From Gammaproteobacteria bacterium (GTDB lineage: Bacteria; Pseudomonadota; Gammaproteobacteria; PS1; Pseudothioglobaceae): a stretch of 34,510 bases of DNA. The notes beneath the pieces were generated by a model that saw only the letters and a program-made list of their open reading frames with translations, was not told where the DNA came from and did no database searches. The position numbers and the translations under genes are program-made. Positions 1 through 7,659 of this stretch are shown here, piece by piece. The DNA is taken from positions 1 through 34,510 of the forward strand of contig VMDI01000086.1 of assembly GCA_008080915.1 (NCBI GenBank). The letters are read 5' to 3'. The stretch's first letter is position 1; every line of letters starts with the position of its first letter.

Positions 1-45
1 AATACTAAGGGCTTGAAAGTAGAAATCAATAAAGATATTAAATAG
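1..45 (+). CDS. C-terminal end of an upstream gene (partial)
   Basis: Frame 1 is open from the left edge to a TAG at 43-45 and encodes 14 residues ending in ...EINKDIK. A terminator-like hairpin begins on the very next base, which is the main reason to think this is a real gene end. The piece is too short to identify, so no function is proposed. Confidence 0.35.
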   Translation, partial: NTKGLKVEINKDIK

Positions 46-63
46 ACTATCGCGGATAGTTTT
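46..63 (+). terminator. Short rho-independent terminator candidate
   Basis: A perfect 6-bp stem, ACTATC (46-51) and GATAGT (55-60), has a GCG loop and runs into TTTT (60-63). It directly follows the TAG of the partial gene at 1-45. The stem has little GC and the T run is short, so it would be weak. Confidence 0.4.
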
Positions 64-238
64 CTGAGAATTTTGTTCGATGAATTGACCATCGACTTTA
101 ATGCCACAAAATATTTTGAGACCTTCGACTATATAATTTATAAAGTAAATAAATTAATTAACATGTAAAAAATAAAATTTATATCTCCCAAGGATATAGT
201 TACTGTGCAAATCTTAAATTGTTTTACTTGATGATTAA

Positions 239-880
239 ATGGATTCTTTACAAATAAACATTAATAAAATTCTTTCAAGCATTTCCTTATTTGAAAAAAA
301 TAATAAAAAAAAGCAAATCATCGCAATTTCTGGGCCACCAGGTGCTGGAAAGTCTTACTTAAGTAATATTATTCTTAGAAAATACAATGATAATTTAATA
401 GACAAAAAGAAGCATGCGGTCATCTTTCCTATGGATGGTTATCATCTAGATAATAAGGAATTGATTGATACTGGACTTTTTGATAGGAAAGGTTCTGAGC
501 CTTCATTCAACTCTGAAAAATTTGCAAGAGATCTATATAAAGTTTCCCAAAATAAAGATATCAAAATACCTGGTTTTGATCGGGAATTAGACAAAACTAT
601 TGCAGATCAGATATCTATAACTAGTGAAACACCTCTTGTTATTGTGGAGGGAAACTATTTACTTATTGATAAATCACCGTGGTCATCGTGTAGTGATTTA
701 TACGACCTTAAGATTTTTATTAATCCTGGAATAGATGTTCTTCGTGAAAGGCTGATTCAAAGATGGCTTGATTTTGGGTTTGATATCCAGCAGGCACATA
801 AAAAGGCGAATGAAAATGATTTGATAAATGCAGAATTTGTTATTCAAAACAGTTCTAAAAATGATATAGAAATTAATTAA
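239..880 (+). CDS. frcK: FrcK-type P-loop sugar/nucleoside kinase
   Basis: A 213-residue cytoplasmic kinase of the uridine kinase/PanK-like P-loop group. A Walker A motif, GPPGAGKS, lies at residues 32-39. MDGYHLDN follows at 65-72, then a GFDR motif, VIVEGNYLL and an RLIQRW segment in the lid region; these are typical of the YggC/FrcK branch. In rhizobia FrcK is encoded with the Frc fructose ABC importer, and a Frc-like importer lies about 10 kb to the right here (11018-14394), which supports the name. The substrate is not established by sequence: a sugar such as fructose is the family suggestion, while nucleoside kinase activity is the alternative. There is no clear Shine-Dalgarno before the ATG at 239. 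The gene stands alone, and its stop codon lies inside the left arm of a long inverted repeat (875-963). Confidence 0.75.
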   Translation: MDSLQININKILSSISLFEKNNKKKQIIAISGPPGAGKSYLSNIILRKYNDNLIDKKKHAVIFPMDGYHLDNKELIDTGLFDRKGSEPSFNSEKFARDLYKVSQNKDIKIPGFDRELDKTIADQISITSETPLVIVEGNYLLIDKSPWSSCSDLYDLKIFINPGIDVLRERLIQRWLDFGFDIQQAHKKANENDLINAEFVIQNSSKNDIEIN

Positions 881-963
881 GATTTAAATTAGATACTATA
901 TTTACTACTTTAATAATGAAAATTACTTTATCAGTATAAATAGTATAATAATTTATCTTAATT
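875..963. repeat. Long imperfect AT-rich inverted repeat
   Basis: Left arm 875-906 and right arm 933-963 are imperfect reverse complements over about 31 bases. Shared blocks in order are AATTAAGAT, AAATTA, TACTAT and a TTTA/ACT end, separated by 1-3 base gaps. The loop is about 26 bases. The left arm contains the frcK stop codon and the right arm contains a TATAAT (944-949). It could be a 3' RNA structure of the frcK transcript, a regulatory site, or a remnant of a small inverted-repeat element. The high AT content raises the chance of coincidental pairing, but the block order is hard to dismiss. Confidence 0.5.
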
Positions 964-1058
964 GTATTAGTTTTATATCTCAAAAGAGGTATATTATCAA
1001 CTTGTAGGTTAAATCCTATATTTTGTTTGTTGAACTGTATACATTGAGGAGAAAGTAT

Positions 1059-1250
1059 ATGCCAACTAGTAAATCTGAGAAAATTGAGGGTCACAAGGGT
1101 GGTCACTACATCTCGGGTGTTGCTACAGAGAGCGGTAACCACAAAGACCATAAGCGTTGGATGAAGGGTAAAAAGCGTCCTGATCTTGATGCTTTAGAGG
1201 CTGGTGATCCAGATAATAACCGCTATCATAACAAAACAGCAACAATTTAG
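1059..1250 (+). CDS. Small basic His/Lys-rich protein, unknown function (63 aa)
   Basis: I do not recognise this protein. The frame can be read from 1023, but the ATG at 1059 is preferred because a near-perfect Shine-Dalgarno, GAGGAGA (1046-1052), sits 6 bases before it. The 63-residue product has no cysteine, five histidines (12, 16, 28, 31, 57), many lysines, and several glycines, with an HKDHKRW stretch at 28-34 and an acidic DLDALEAGDPD patch at 42-52. There is no signal peptide or membrane segment, so it is probably cytoplasmic and may be largely disordered. It ends 11 bases before the polyol dehydrogenase gene, so it is probably the first gene of that operon. A role in polyol metabolism, nucleic acid binding or metal binding would be guesswork. 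Confidence 0.6.
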   Translation: MPTSKSEKIEGHKGGHYISGVATESGNHKDHKRWMKGKKRPDLDALEAGDPDNNRYHNKTATI

Positions 1251-1261
1251 CCAATTCATTT

Positions 1262-2038
1262 ATGCCATTTAATCTTAAGGGTAAAACCGCCTTAATCACT
1301 GGTGGTGCCCGGGGTATTGGCAAGGCATTTGCAAAATCATACTTAGAATATGGCGCAAAAGTCTGTATAGCTGATATTGATTTTGATCAAGCACAAAAAG
1401 TTGCTGATGCTCTTGGTGAGAATGCCTATGCTGTTTATCTAGATGTCTCTAGAAAAGAAAGTATCGATGATGCTGTTCGTGATTCAATCAGATTGTTGGG
1501 TTCAGTAAATATTCTTATCAATAATGCTGCAATTTTTACCTTGGCTCCGATTAGTGAAATCACAGAAGAAGATTTTCACCGTTGTTTTGATGTTAACGTT
1601 TTTGGAACCTTATTCACTTTGCAGGTTGTCGCTAAACATATGATTGAAGTTGGCAAAGGTGGAAAGATTATTAATCTTTCTAGTCAAGCAGGAAGAAGAG
1701 GTGAAGCATTAGTTGGAGTTTATTGTGCCTCAAAGGCCGCTGTTATAAGCCTGACACAATCTGCAGGTTTAGATTTGATTCAATATGGAATTAATGTCAA
1801 TGGAATTTCTCCAGGAGTAGTCGATTCTGATATGTGGGATCAGGTGGATAGTCTCTTTGCTAAATATGAGAACAAACCATTAGGACAAAAAAAACAAGAA
1901 GTTGGCAAAGCTGTTCCCTATGGAAGAATGGGTCTTCCAAAGGACTTGACCGGTATGGCAGTTTTTCTTGCATCTGATGAATCTGATTACATTGTCGCCC
2001 AAACTTTTAATGTGGATGGTGGTAACTGGATGAGTTAA
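1262..2038 (+). CDS. smoS: SDR-family sorbitol/polyol dehydrogenase (SmoS-like)
   Basis: A 258-residue classical short-chain dehydrogenase. The cofactor motif TGGARGIG is at residues 13-20, and Asp38 at the end of beta-2 predicts NAD rather than NADP. NNAA is at 87-90 and the catalytic set is Asn112, Ser141, Tyr154 and Lys158 (YCASK). The overall sequence resembles SmoS, which oxidises sorbitol to fructose and galactitol to tagatose. The C-terminal FNVDGG stretch is typical of the family. It stands between the 63-residue protein and xylulokinase, 2 bases before the latter, so the two are almost surely co-translated. No good Shine-Dalgarno is visible before the ATG. The exact polyol (sorbitol, galactitol or a pentitol) cannot be read from sequence; context favours sorbitol. 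Confidence 0.85.
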   Translation: MPFNLKGKTALITGGARGIGKAFAKSYLEYGAKVCIADIDFDQAQKVADALGENAYAVYLDVSRKESIDDAVRDSIRLLGSVNILINNAAIFTLAPISEITEEDFHRCFDVNVFGTLFTLQVVAKHMIEVGKGGKIINLSSQAGRRGEALVGVYCASKAAVISLTQSAGLDLIQYGINVNGISPGVVDSDMWDQVDSLFAKYENKPLGQKKQEVGKAVPYGRMGLPKDLTGMAVFLASDESDYIVAQTFNVDGGNWMS

Positions 2039-2040
2039 AA

Positions 2041-3462
2041 ATGTATTTTGGAATAGATATTGGAACATCTAGTATTAAAGCTGTTGTCATAAGTGATGAG
2101 AACGAAATATTAGCTGTCGCAGATTCACCTTTGAAGGTATCTCATCCAGATAAAAATTTTTCTGAGCAGAATCCGACCGATTGGCTGAAAGCACTAAGAA
2201 AGACTATTTCTGTTATCCATTCTAAATTAAATTTACAACAGATAAAACGAATAGGGCTTACTGGGCAAATGCATGGTGCTATATGTTTGGACAAAAATTC
2301 AAAATTAATAAGACCCTGTATTTTATGGAATGATGGGAGAGCCATAAAGGAGTCAAATGATTTAAATTCCTTAGGTGACAGGTTTACCAAATTATCAGGA
2401 AATATAGCTATGCCTGGTTTTACTGCACCAAAAATCCTTTGGATGAAAAATAATGAACCTGATAATTTTTCTAGGATTGATAAAGTTCTTCTCCCAAAAG
2501 ATTACCTCAGGTATGTGCTGACTAGTGAATTTGCAACAGATTCGTCAGATGCATCTGGCACATTGTGGCTCAATCCAGAAACAAGAAAATGGGATAACGA
2601 ATTAATCAAGATAACCGGAATTAATGAGTCATGGCTGCCAGAAGTTTTTGAGGGTCCTGATGAGACCGGAATGGTCAGCTCTAGCGCATCAAAAGAATTT
2701 GGTCTACCCAGAGTTCCCATTGTTGCTGGAGGGGGTGATAATGCTTGCGCCTCATTGGCCCTTGGGATATATAGGCCAAGGGAGAGTTTTATTTCTCTGG
2801 GCACCTCTGGAGTCCTTTTTTATGTAAGCGAAGAACATCAGTCAAATCCTGATAAAACTGTTCATGCATTTACACATGCACTTCCAAATACATGGCATCA
2901 AATGACTGTGACATTAAGTGCAGCAGAATCTCTTTCCTGGCTTTCAAGAGTCCTATCGGTCAAGATAGATGACTTATTAAAAAATTTGTTATCATCAAAA
3001 AAAAGAAATACAGAAGTTATTTTTCTCCCTTACTTGGATGGTGAAAGATCGCCTCATAATGATCCAAATGCAAGGGGCTTGTTCCTAAATTTATCATCAA
3101 GCACCGTTCAAGAGGATCTCACCCTTGCAGTCTTAGAGGGTGTGGCATATTCGTTTAATGATGGTAAAGATGCACTTCAGGAAAGTGGCGCTAGCTTCAA
3201 GGAAATTTTATCCATTGGTGGAGGCTCAAAATCCGAGATGTGGTTACAAATTATTTCTGATTCATTAAACAGTGTAATTCAAAAATCAGACTCTTCATTA
3301 ATCGGTCCATCGCTTGGCGCAGCAAGACTGGCCATGCCATTTTCTGAGAGTAATTTCATTAGTGAGCCAGTTAATAAGGTCTTTGAACCTGAACAAGAAC
3401 AACATAGTTATCATGCTGACAAACTATCAAAATTTCGTGAGGCCTATAAAAATAATTTCTAA
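2041..3462 (+). CDS. xylB: D-xylulokinase (FGGY family)
   Basis: Phosphorylates D-xylulose to xylulose 5-phosphate, feeding the pentose phosphate pathway. The 473 residues are close to the 484 of E. coli XylB. The N-terminal phosphate-binding DIGTSSIK starts at residue 6, and the xylulokinase signature GLTGQMHG lies at 72-79. Asp233 in GGGDN matches the catalytic Asp233 of E. coli XylB in both number and motif. A C-terminal GGGSKSEMW segment follows for ATP binding. The ATG comes 2 bases after the dehydrogenase stop. In Pseudomonas the equivalent is MtlY, used with arabitol, which the mannitol/arabitol dehydrogenase family converts to xylulose. An AT-only hairpin follows the stop codon. Confidence 0.92.
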   Translation: MYFGIDIGTSSIKAVVISDENEILAVADSPLKVSHPDKNFSEQNPTDWLKALRKTISVIHSKLNLQQIKRIGLTGQMHGAICLDKNSKLIRPCILWNDGRAIKESNDLNSLGDRFTKLSGNIAMPGFTAPKILWMKNNEPDNFSRIDKVLLPKDYLRYVLTSEFATDSSDASGTLWLNPETRKWDNELIKITGINESWLPEVFEGPDETGMVSSSASKEFGLPRVPIVAGGGDNACASLALGIYRPRESFISLGTSGVLFYVSEEHQSNPDKTVHAFTHALPNTWHQMTVTLSAAESLSWLSRVLSVKIDDLLKNLLSSKKRNTEVIFLPYLDGERSPHNDPNARGLFLNLSSSTVQEDLTLAVLEGVAYSFNDGKDALQESGASFKEILSIGGGSKSEMWLQIISDSLNSVIQKSDSSLIGPSLGAARLAMPFSESNFISEPVNKVFEPEQEQHSYHADKLSKFREAYKNNF

Positions 3463-3472
3463 TTTTCTCAAA

Positions 3473-3502
3473 AATTAATATTATATTATCTTAATATTAA
3501 TT
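3473..3502. repeat. A/T-only inverted repeat after xylB
   Basis: Perfect 11-bp arms AATTAATATTA (3473-3483) and TAATATTAATT (3492-3502) flank an 8-base loop, starting 10 bases after the xylB stop. With no G-C pair and no T run it would be at most a weak terminator or an mRNA 3' end structure. Confidence 0.35.
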
Positions 3503-3611
3503 AATTTAAATGTTAAATGTCAAAATAGTATCATTAATAAAAAATATGGTACTGGTTTTACCAAATTAGTATCTGTATATTCCTTAACTAGTTTATCTTA
3601 AACTTCTATTG

Positions 3612-3649
3612 TTAATTAGTTGCCTAAGAAGTAAATATTTACTAATTAA
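3612..3649. promoter_or_regulatory. Nested palindromes upstream of mtlE, operator candidate
   Basis: TTAATTAGT (3612-3620) is exactly inverted as ACTAATTAA (3641-3649), and a perfect 14-base palindrome, AGTAAATATTTACT (3630-3643), overlaps the right arm. The set ends 54 bases before the mtlE ATG in a 241-base non-coding gap (3463-3703), where the promoter of the importer operon must lie. Binding by the AraC-type regulator encoded downstream is possible, but AraC sites are usually direct repeats, so another regulator is equally likely. Confidence 0.35.
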
Positions 3650-3703
3650 AGTGTTTTTGTTGTTTTAGAAAACTAAATAATAATTCTTTTTAGAGGAGAG
3701 AAA

Positions 3704-5011
3704 ATGAAAAAAATAACAGGTCTAATTGGAGCATCAGCTATTGCTCTTTCAGTAGCAGGTGTTGCCAATGCTGGCGAGTTGACCATCGCCACGGTAAATA
3801 ATGGCCATATGATTGAGATGCAAAAACTTACTGGCCATTTTGAAAAAGCCAACCCTGATATCAAAGTCAAATGGGTGACACTTGAAGAAGGTACCTTGCG
3901 TCAAAGAGTAACAACTGATATTGCTACCAAAGGTGGTCAATTTGATGTGATGACAATTGGCATGTACGAGGCACCAATTTGGGGAAAGAAAGGTTGGTTA
4001 CATGAACTAAATTTTGGCAACGATTATGATGTCAACGACATCCTGCCTGCTATGCGTGGTGGCTTGTCTGCAGATGGTAAGTTATATGCTGCTCCATTTT
4101 ACGGTGAGAGCTCAATGATCATGTACCGAAAGGATTTAACTGACAAAGCAGGAATGTCTATGCCTGACAATCCTACTTGGGGACATGTCGCTGATGTTGC
4201 TAAAGCAATTCATAATCCAGACAACGGAGTTTATGGTATCTGTCTAAGAGGCAAACCAGGCTGGGGTGATAATGCTGCATTCATTACTACAATGGCAAAC
4301 TCATTCGGTGCAAGATGGTTTGATGAAAACTGGAAACCACAACTTACTTCTCCAGAATGGAATCACGCAGTTAGTTTTTATGTAGATTTATTGACTAAAT
4401 ATGGTCCTCCAGGATCAACAGGCAATAGTTTTAATGAAATCTTAGCGTTATTTAATGAAGGCAAGTGTGGTATGTGGATTGATGCAACAATCGCTGCGTC
4501 ATTTGTGTCAGATCCAAAACAATCAAAAGTTGCCAATGATGTAGCTTATGCACAGGCTCCTGTGGCAGTTACTAAGCGTGGTGCAAACTGGTTATGGGCA
4601 TGGGCACTAGCGGTACCTCAAGGTACTAAGCAATCTGAGGATGCACTGAAGTTCGTTGAATGGGCAACTTCCAAGGAGTACATCGAGCTTGTTGGTAAGA
4701 CTAATGGATGGGGATCTGTTCCAACAGGAACAAGAGCTAGTACATATGCTAATCCTAAGTTTCAAGCGGCGGCAAATTTTGCTGATGCAGAGATGAAGGC
4801 AATAGAATCTGCTGATCCTTCTAATAGTACTCAGGAGCCAACTCCTTATACAGGTGTTCAGTTCGCAGCAATCCCTGAGTTCCAAGCAATTGGTATTGCA
4901 GCTGGGCAGCAGTTTACTGCAGCATTGGCTGGTGATAAGTCTGTGACTAAAGCTCTATATGATGCTCAAGTTGCTGCAGATAGAGAAATGCGTAAAGCAG
5001 GTTACTACTAA
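3704..5011 (+). CDS. mtlE: Polyol ABC importer, periplasmic binding protein (MtlE/SmoE-like)
   Basis: A 435-residue extracellular solute-binding protein of the family 1 (MalE-like) type, related to the sorbitol/mannitol binding proteins MtlE and SmoE. The N terminus is a Sec signal peptide: KK, a hydrophobic stretch, then ANA at residues 21-23, with cleavage expected before Gly24. The mature protein begins ELTIATVNNGHM, followed by the usual FEKANPDIKVKWV segment. The ATG is supported by AGAGGAGAG just upstream. It captures hexitols (mannitol, sorbitol, perhaps arabitol) in the periplasm and delivers them to the MtlF/MtlG permease. A strong hairpin with a T run follows the gene, probably raising its expression over the permease genes, as is common for binding proteins. 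Substrate range is inferred from the neighbouring dehydrogenases. Confidence 0.9.
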   Translation: MKKITGLIGASAIALSVAGVANAGELTIATVNNGHMIEMQKLTGHFEKANPDIKVKWVTLEEGTLRQRVTTDIATKGGQFDVMTIGMYEAPIWGKKGWLHELNFGNDYDVNDILPAMRGGLSADGKLYAAPFYGESSMIMYRKDLTDKAGMSMPDNPTWGHVADVAKAIHNPDNGVYGICLRGKPGWGDNAAFITTMANSFGARWFDENWKPQLTSPEWNHAVSFYVDLLTKYGPPGSTGNSFNEILALFNEGKCGMWIDATIAASFVSDPKQSKVANDVAYAQAPVAVTKRGANWLWAWALAVPQGTKQSEDALKFVEWATSKEYIELVGKTNGWGSVPTGTRASTYANPKFQAAANFADAEMKAIESADPSNSTQEPTPYTGVQFAAIPEFQAIGIAAGQQFTAALAGDKSVTKALYDAQVAADREMRKAGYY

Positions 5012-5020
5012 CAAGTAACT

Positions 5021-5063
5021 TTTCAGGTTGGTTGTCGCCTTGATAGCCAACCTGAAATTTTTT
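5021..5063 (+). terminator. Intercistronic terminator/attenuator between mtlE and mtlF
   Basis: TTTCAGGTTGG (5021-5031) pairs perfectly with CCAACCTGAAA (5047-5057). The stem can continue inward with TTGTC/GATAG, including G-U pairs, to a GCCTT loop. Six Ts follow (5058-5063). This is a strong intrinsic terminator inside an operon. Partial readthrough would give binding protein in excess over permease. Confidence 0.85.
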
Positions 5064-5073
5064 CAAACTAATA

Positions 5074-5937
5074 ATGACTAAAACACAACTCATAAAATCA
5101 CTTCAGGCACCAAGCATTATCTTGTTGTTCTTATGGATGATTGTTCCTCTAAGCATGACCATTTATTTTTCATTCATGCGATACAACCTCATGTATCCCG
5201 AGAGAGAAGGTCCGGCTGGATTTTCAAATTATGAGTTTTTCTTAACTGATCCGGCTCTTCCAGATGCGGTTATCAATAGCCTTATTCTTGTTGGGAGTGT
5301 CATTTCCATCTCTGTAGTTCTAGGACTTCTTATTGCGATACTTATTCAAAAAACATTTAGAGGAAGAGGAATAGCTCGTGTGATGTTAATTTCTCCCTTT
5401 TTTATTATGCCAACAGTCAACGCTCTTCTCTGGAAGAACATGTTTATGAATCCCGTTTATGGCATATTTGCATTTATATCTACAACTTTTGGTTTGCCAG
5501 TGATTGATTGGCTTTCTGACCTTCCACTTTTCTCTGTTATATTGATGTTAAGCTGGCAATGGACACCATTCGCAATTCTTATCTTCATGACTTCACTTCA
5601 GTCTATGGATCAAGACCAAGTAGAAGCTGCTGAAATTGAAGGTGCTGGTTTTTGGGCAAAATTTAGATATTTAACATTGCCACATCTTTCTAGGTCTATC
5701 GCTGTGGTGATTATGATTCAAGCTATTTTCCATCTATCAGTTTTTGCCGAGATTTTTGTTACAACAGCTGGTGGACCTGGATATGATAGTACTAACACTA
5801 CCTTCTTGATTTTCTCGCAAGCGCTTATGCAATTCGATGCTGGGGTCGCATCTGCAGGCGGCGTTTTTGCAATTATTATCGCAAATATTGTAGCTTTCTT
5901 TTTAATTAAATCTGTTGCTAAAGGGATGGCCGTCTAA
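5074..5937 (+). CDS. mtlF: Polyol ABC importer, permease 1 (MtlF/SmoF-like)
   Basis: A 287-residue inner-membrane protein with about six transmembrane helices, the first near residues 12-34. The conserved cytoplasmic EAA loop that contacts the ATPase reads EAAEIEGAG...LP at about 184-203, in the form typical of MalF/UgpA-type permeases. It forms the translocation pore with the next gene product. There is no Shine-Dalgarno before the ATG at 5074; the gene starts 10 bases after the T run of the upstream terminator. The stop codon overlaps the ATG of the next gene by one base, so translation is coupled. Confidence 0.9.
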   Translation: MTKTQLIKSLQAPSIILLFLWMIVPLSMTIYFSFMRYNLMYPEREGPAGFSNYEFFLTDPALPDAVINSLILVGSVISISVVLGLLIAILIQKTFRGRGIARVMLISPFFIMPTVNALLWKNMFMNPVYGIFAFISTTFGLPVIDWLSDLPLFSVILMLSWQWTPFAILIFMTSLQSMDQDQVEAAEIEGAGFWAKFRYLTLPHLSRSIAVVIMIQAIFHLSVFAEIFVTTAGGPGYDSTNTTFLIFSQALMQFDAGVASAGGVFAIIIANIVAFFLIKSVAKGMAV

Positions 5938-6767
5938 TGGGATACAGATCAGCTAAATTAATAAAACATAATCTGACAGTTCTATCTGCGTGGATTTTTG
6001 CTCTATTATTTTTCTTTCCAATTTTTTGGATGGTTTTAACCAGTTTCAAAACTGAACTTCAGGCAATTTCTGTTCCACCACTTTTTATTTTTGAACCTAC
6101 CCTCGAAAATTTCACTTTGGTTCAAGAAAGAAGTGACTATATGAGCTATGCCCTTAATTCAATTATTACCTCTTTCGGAGCTACCATATTAGCTCTTATT
6201 ATCGCCATTCCAAGTGCTTACTCTATGGCATTCTTTCCAGGAAGATTTACCAAGGATATTCTTTTATGGATGCTATCTACTAAGATGCTCCCTGCTGTGG
6301 GTGTTCTTATGCCAATTTACATAATGGCTGATGCTGCTGGCTTGCTTGATTCAAGAACGGTACTTGTTATTATTTTCGCCTTTATGAACTTACCTATCAT
6401 TATGTGGCTTCTTTTCTCATACTTTAAAGAAATCCCAAAAGAAATTTTAGAGGCTGGCAGAATGGATGGTTGTAATACTTGGGATGAATTGAAGCATATT
6501 GTTTTACCACTATCTTGGGGTGGAATTACCTCAGCTGGTTTGCTGAGTATTGTGCTTGCATGGAATGAGGCATTTTGGTCTATTAATTTAACTGCTGCTG
6601 ATGCGGGCACTTTGACCGCTCTTGTAGCCTCATATTCAAGCCCTGAGGGATTATTCTGGGCAAAATTATCTGCAGTCTCAACGCTAGCATGCGCTCCTAT
6701 TATTGTCTTTGGTTGGTTCACTCAAAAACAATTAGTACAAGGTTTAACTTTTGGAGCAGTGAAATAA
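5937..6767 (+). CDS. mtlG: Polyol ABC importer, permease 2 (MtlG/SmoG-like)
   Basis: A 276-residue inner-membrane permease of the MalG/UgpE type with about six helices. The EAA loop is EILEAGRMDG...LP at about residues 169-191. It begins within the TAATG overlap at the end of mtlF and ends one base before the AraC regulator ATG, so it belongs to a tightly packed operon. It pairs with MtlF to carry hexitols across the membrane. Confidence 0.9.
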   Translation: MGYRSAKLIKHNLTVLSAWIFALLFFFPIFWMVLTSFKTELQAISVPPLFIFEPTLENFTLVQERSDYMSYALNSIITSFGATILALIIAIPSAYSMAFFPGRFTKDILLWMLSTKMLPAVGVLMPIYIMADAAGLLDSRTVLVIIFAFMNLPIIMWLLFSYFKEIPKEILEAGRMDGCNTWDELKHIVLPLSWGGITSAGLLSIVLAWNEAFWSINLTAADAGTLTALVASYSSPEGLFWAKLSAVSTLACAPIIVFGWFTQKQLVQGLTFGAVK

Positions 6768-6768
6768 G

Positions 6769-7656
6769 ATGTCTGAGATTCAAAATACAAAACCAGAATT
6801 TGAGATTGTTAATACAAAGTGGTCAATTAGGTACCTTGAACATGGATGGCCAACTTCTTTATGCCGATGGCATGCTCATGAAGAATATGAACTTCACTTA
6901 ATGCTTGAGACAACAGGAAAAGTTTTTATTGGAGATTATGTTGGGAGATTTGAGCCAGGTTCATTATTTTTAACTGGTCCAAATATGCCACATAACATGG
7001 TGACTGATGAGAAAAAACATAGAGAGCCAGTTGAGCTAAGAGACATGGTTATTCAGTTTAATAGAAAGACCATGGACAAGGCCATTGAAATTTTTCCCGA
7101 GCTAAAAGAGTTGGTTTATCTCCTTGATTCAGCAAAATCTGGAATAGAATTTGTTGATTATGATATGGAAAAGGCTAAATCTTATTTAGCTGCAATTCGA
7201 GATCTAAGGGGTGTACAGAGAATTGTCAAATTTTTAGAATTCTTAGAAGATTTAAATGAATGGAAGCAAAAGAGTTCCTTGTCATTTACTGAATTTAACT
7301 CTCAGTTATCTGCCGATAGTCAAAGCAAAATTAATGAGGTTGTTAATTTTGTTATTAGTAACTATCACGAAAAAATAAGCCTCGATGAAGTTGCTTCAAT
7401 TGCCAACATGAGTAAAAGTGCATTCTCAAGATACTTTATGAAAAATACTGGTAATCGTTTTTCTGATTTCGTATCAAGAATTAGGATTGGAAAGGCATGT
7501 ACTTTACTTCTTGACACTAATGATAGTATTGCAAGTATCGCGTTTGCTTCGGGCTATAACAATTTAGCTAATTTCAACAGACAGTTTGTCTCACTCAAAG
7601 GTATGACGCCAAGAAATTACCGTCAGGCTAGTATGAGTCGCCTAAGCAGGAAATAA
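6769..7656 (+). CDS. mtlR: AraC-family transcriptional regulator, polyol operon (MtlR-like)
   Basis: A 295-residue regulator. The N-terminal cupin-like ligand domain shows WHAHEEYELHLM at about residues 39-50 and a PGSLFLTGPNMPHNM loop. The C-terminal third carries two helix-turn-helix motifs: LDEVASIANMSKSAFSRYF, and IASIAFASGYNNLANFNRQF ending in the family hallmark MTPRNYR. It starts one base after the mtlG stop, so it is co-transcribed with the genes it probably controls. MtlR of Pseudomonas fluorescens, an AraC-type activator, responds to mannitol, sorbitol and arabitol; that role is the natural inference here. Its likely target is the region upstream of mtlE or the region before 1059. 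Confidence 0.85.
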   Translation: MSEIQNTKPEFEIVNTKWSIRYLEHGWPTSLCRWHAHEEYELHLMLETTGKVFIGDYVGRFEPGSLFLTGPNMPHNMVTDEKKHREPVELRDMVIQFNRKTMDKAIEIFPELKELVYLLDSAKSGIEFVDYDMEKAKSYLAAIRDLRGVQRIVKFLEFLEDLNEWKQKSSLSFTEFNSQLSADSQSKINEVVNFVISNYHEKISLDEVASIANMSKSAFSRYFMKNTGNRFSDFVSRIRIGKACTLLLDTNDSIASIAFASGYNNLANFNRQFVSLKGMTPRNYRQASMSRLSRK

Positions 7657-7659
7657 CAA

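Noticed and set aside
77..95. TCGATG/CATCGA inverted repeat upstream of frcK as an operator
   Set aside because: The six-base arms have a 7-base spacer and no promoter is visible at a fitting distance; the evidence is too thin to list as a feature.
873..1151. Minus-strand open frame of 92 codons over the frcK-orf63 gap
   Set aside because: It is antisense to the 63-residue gene, which has an excellent ribosome-binding site, and it arises from low-complexity AT-rich DNA; its product has no recognisable features.
6317..6721. Minus-strand open frame of 134 codons inside mtlG
   Set aside because: Shadow of a well-supported permease gene on the other strand; no ribosome-binding site or family resemblance.
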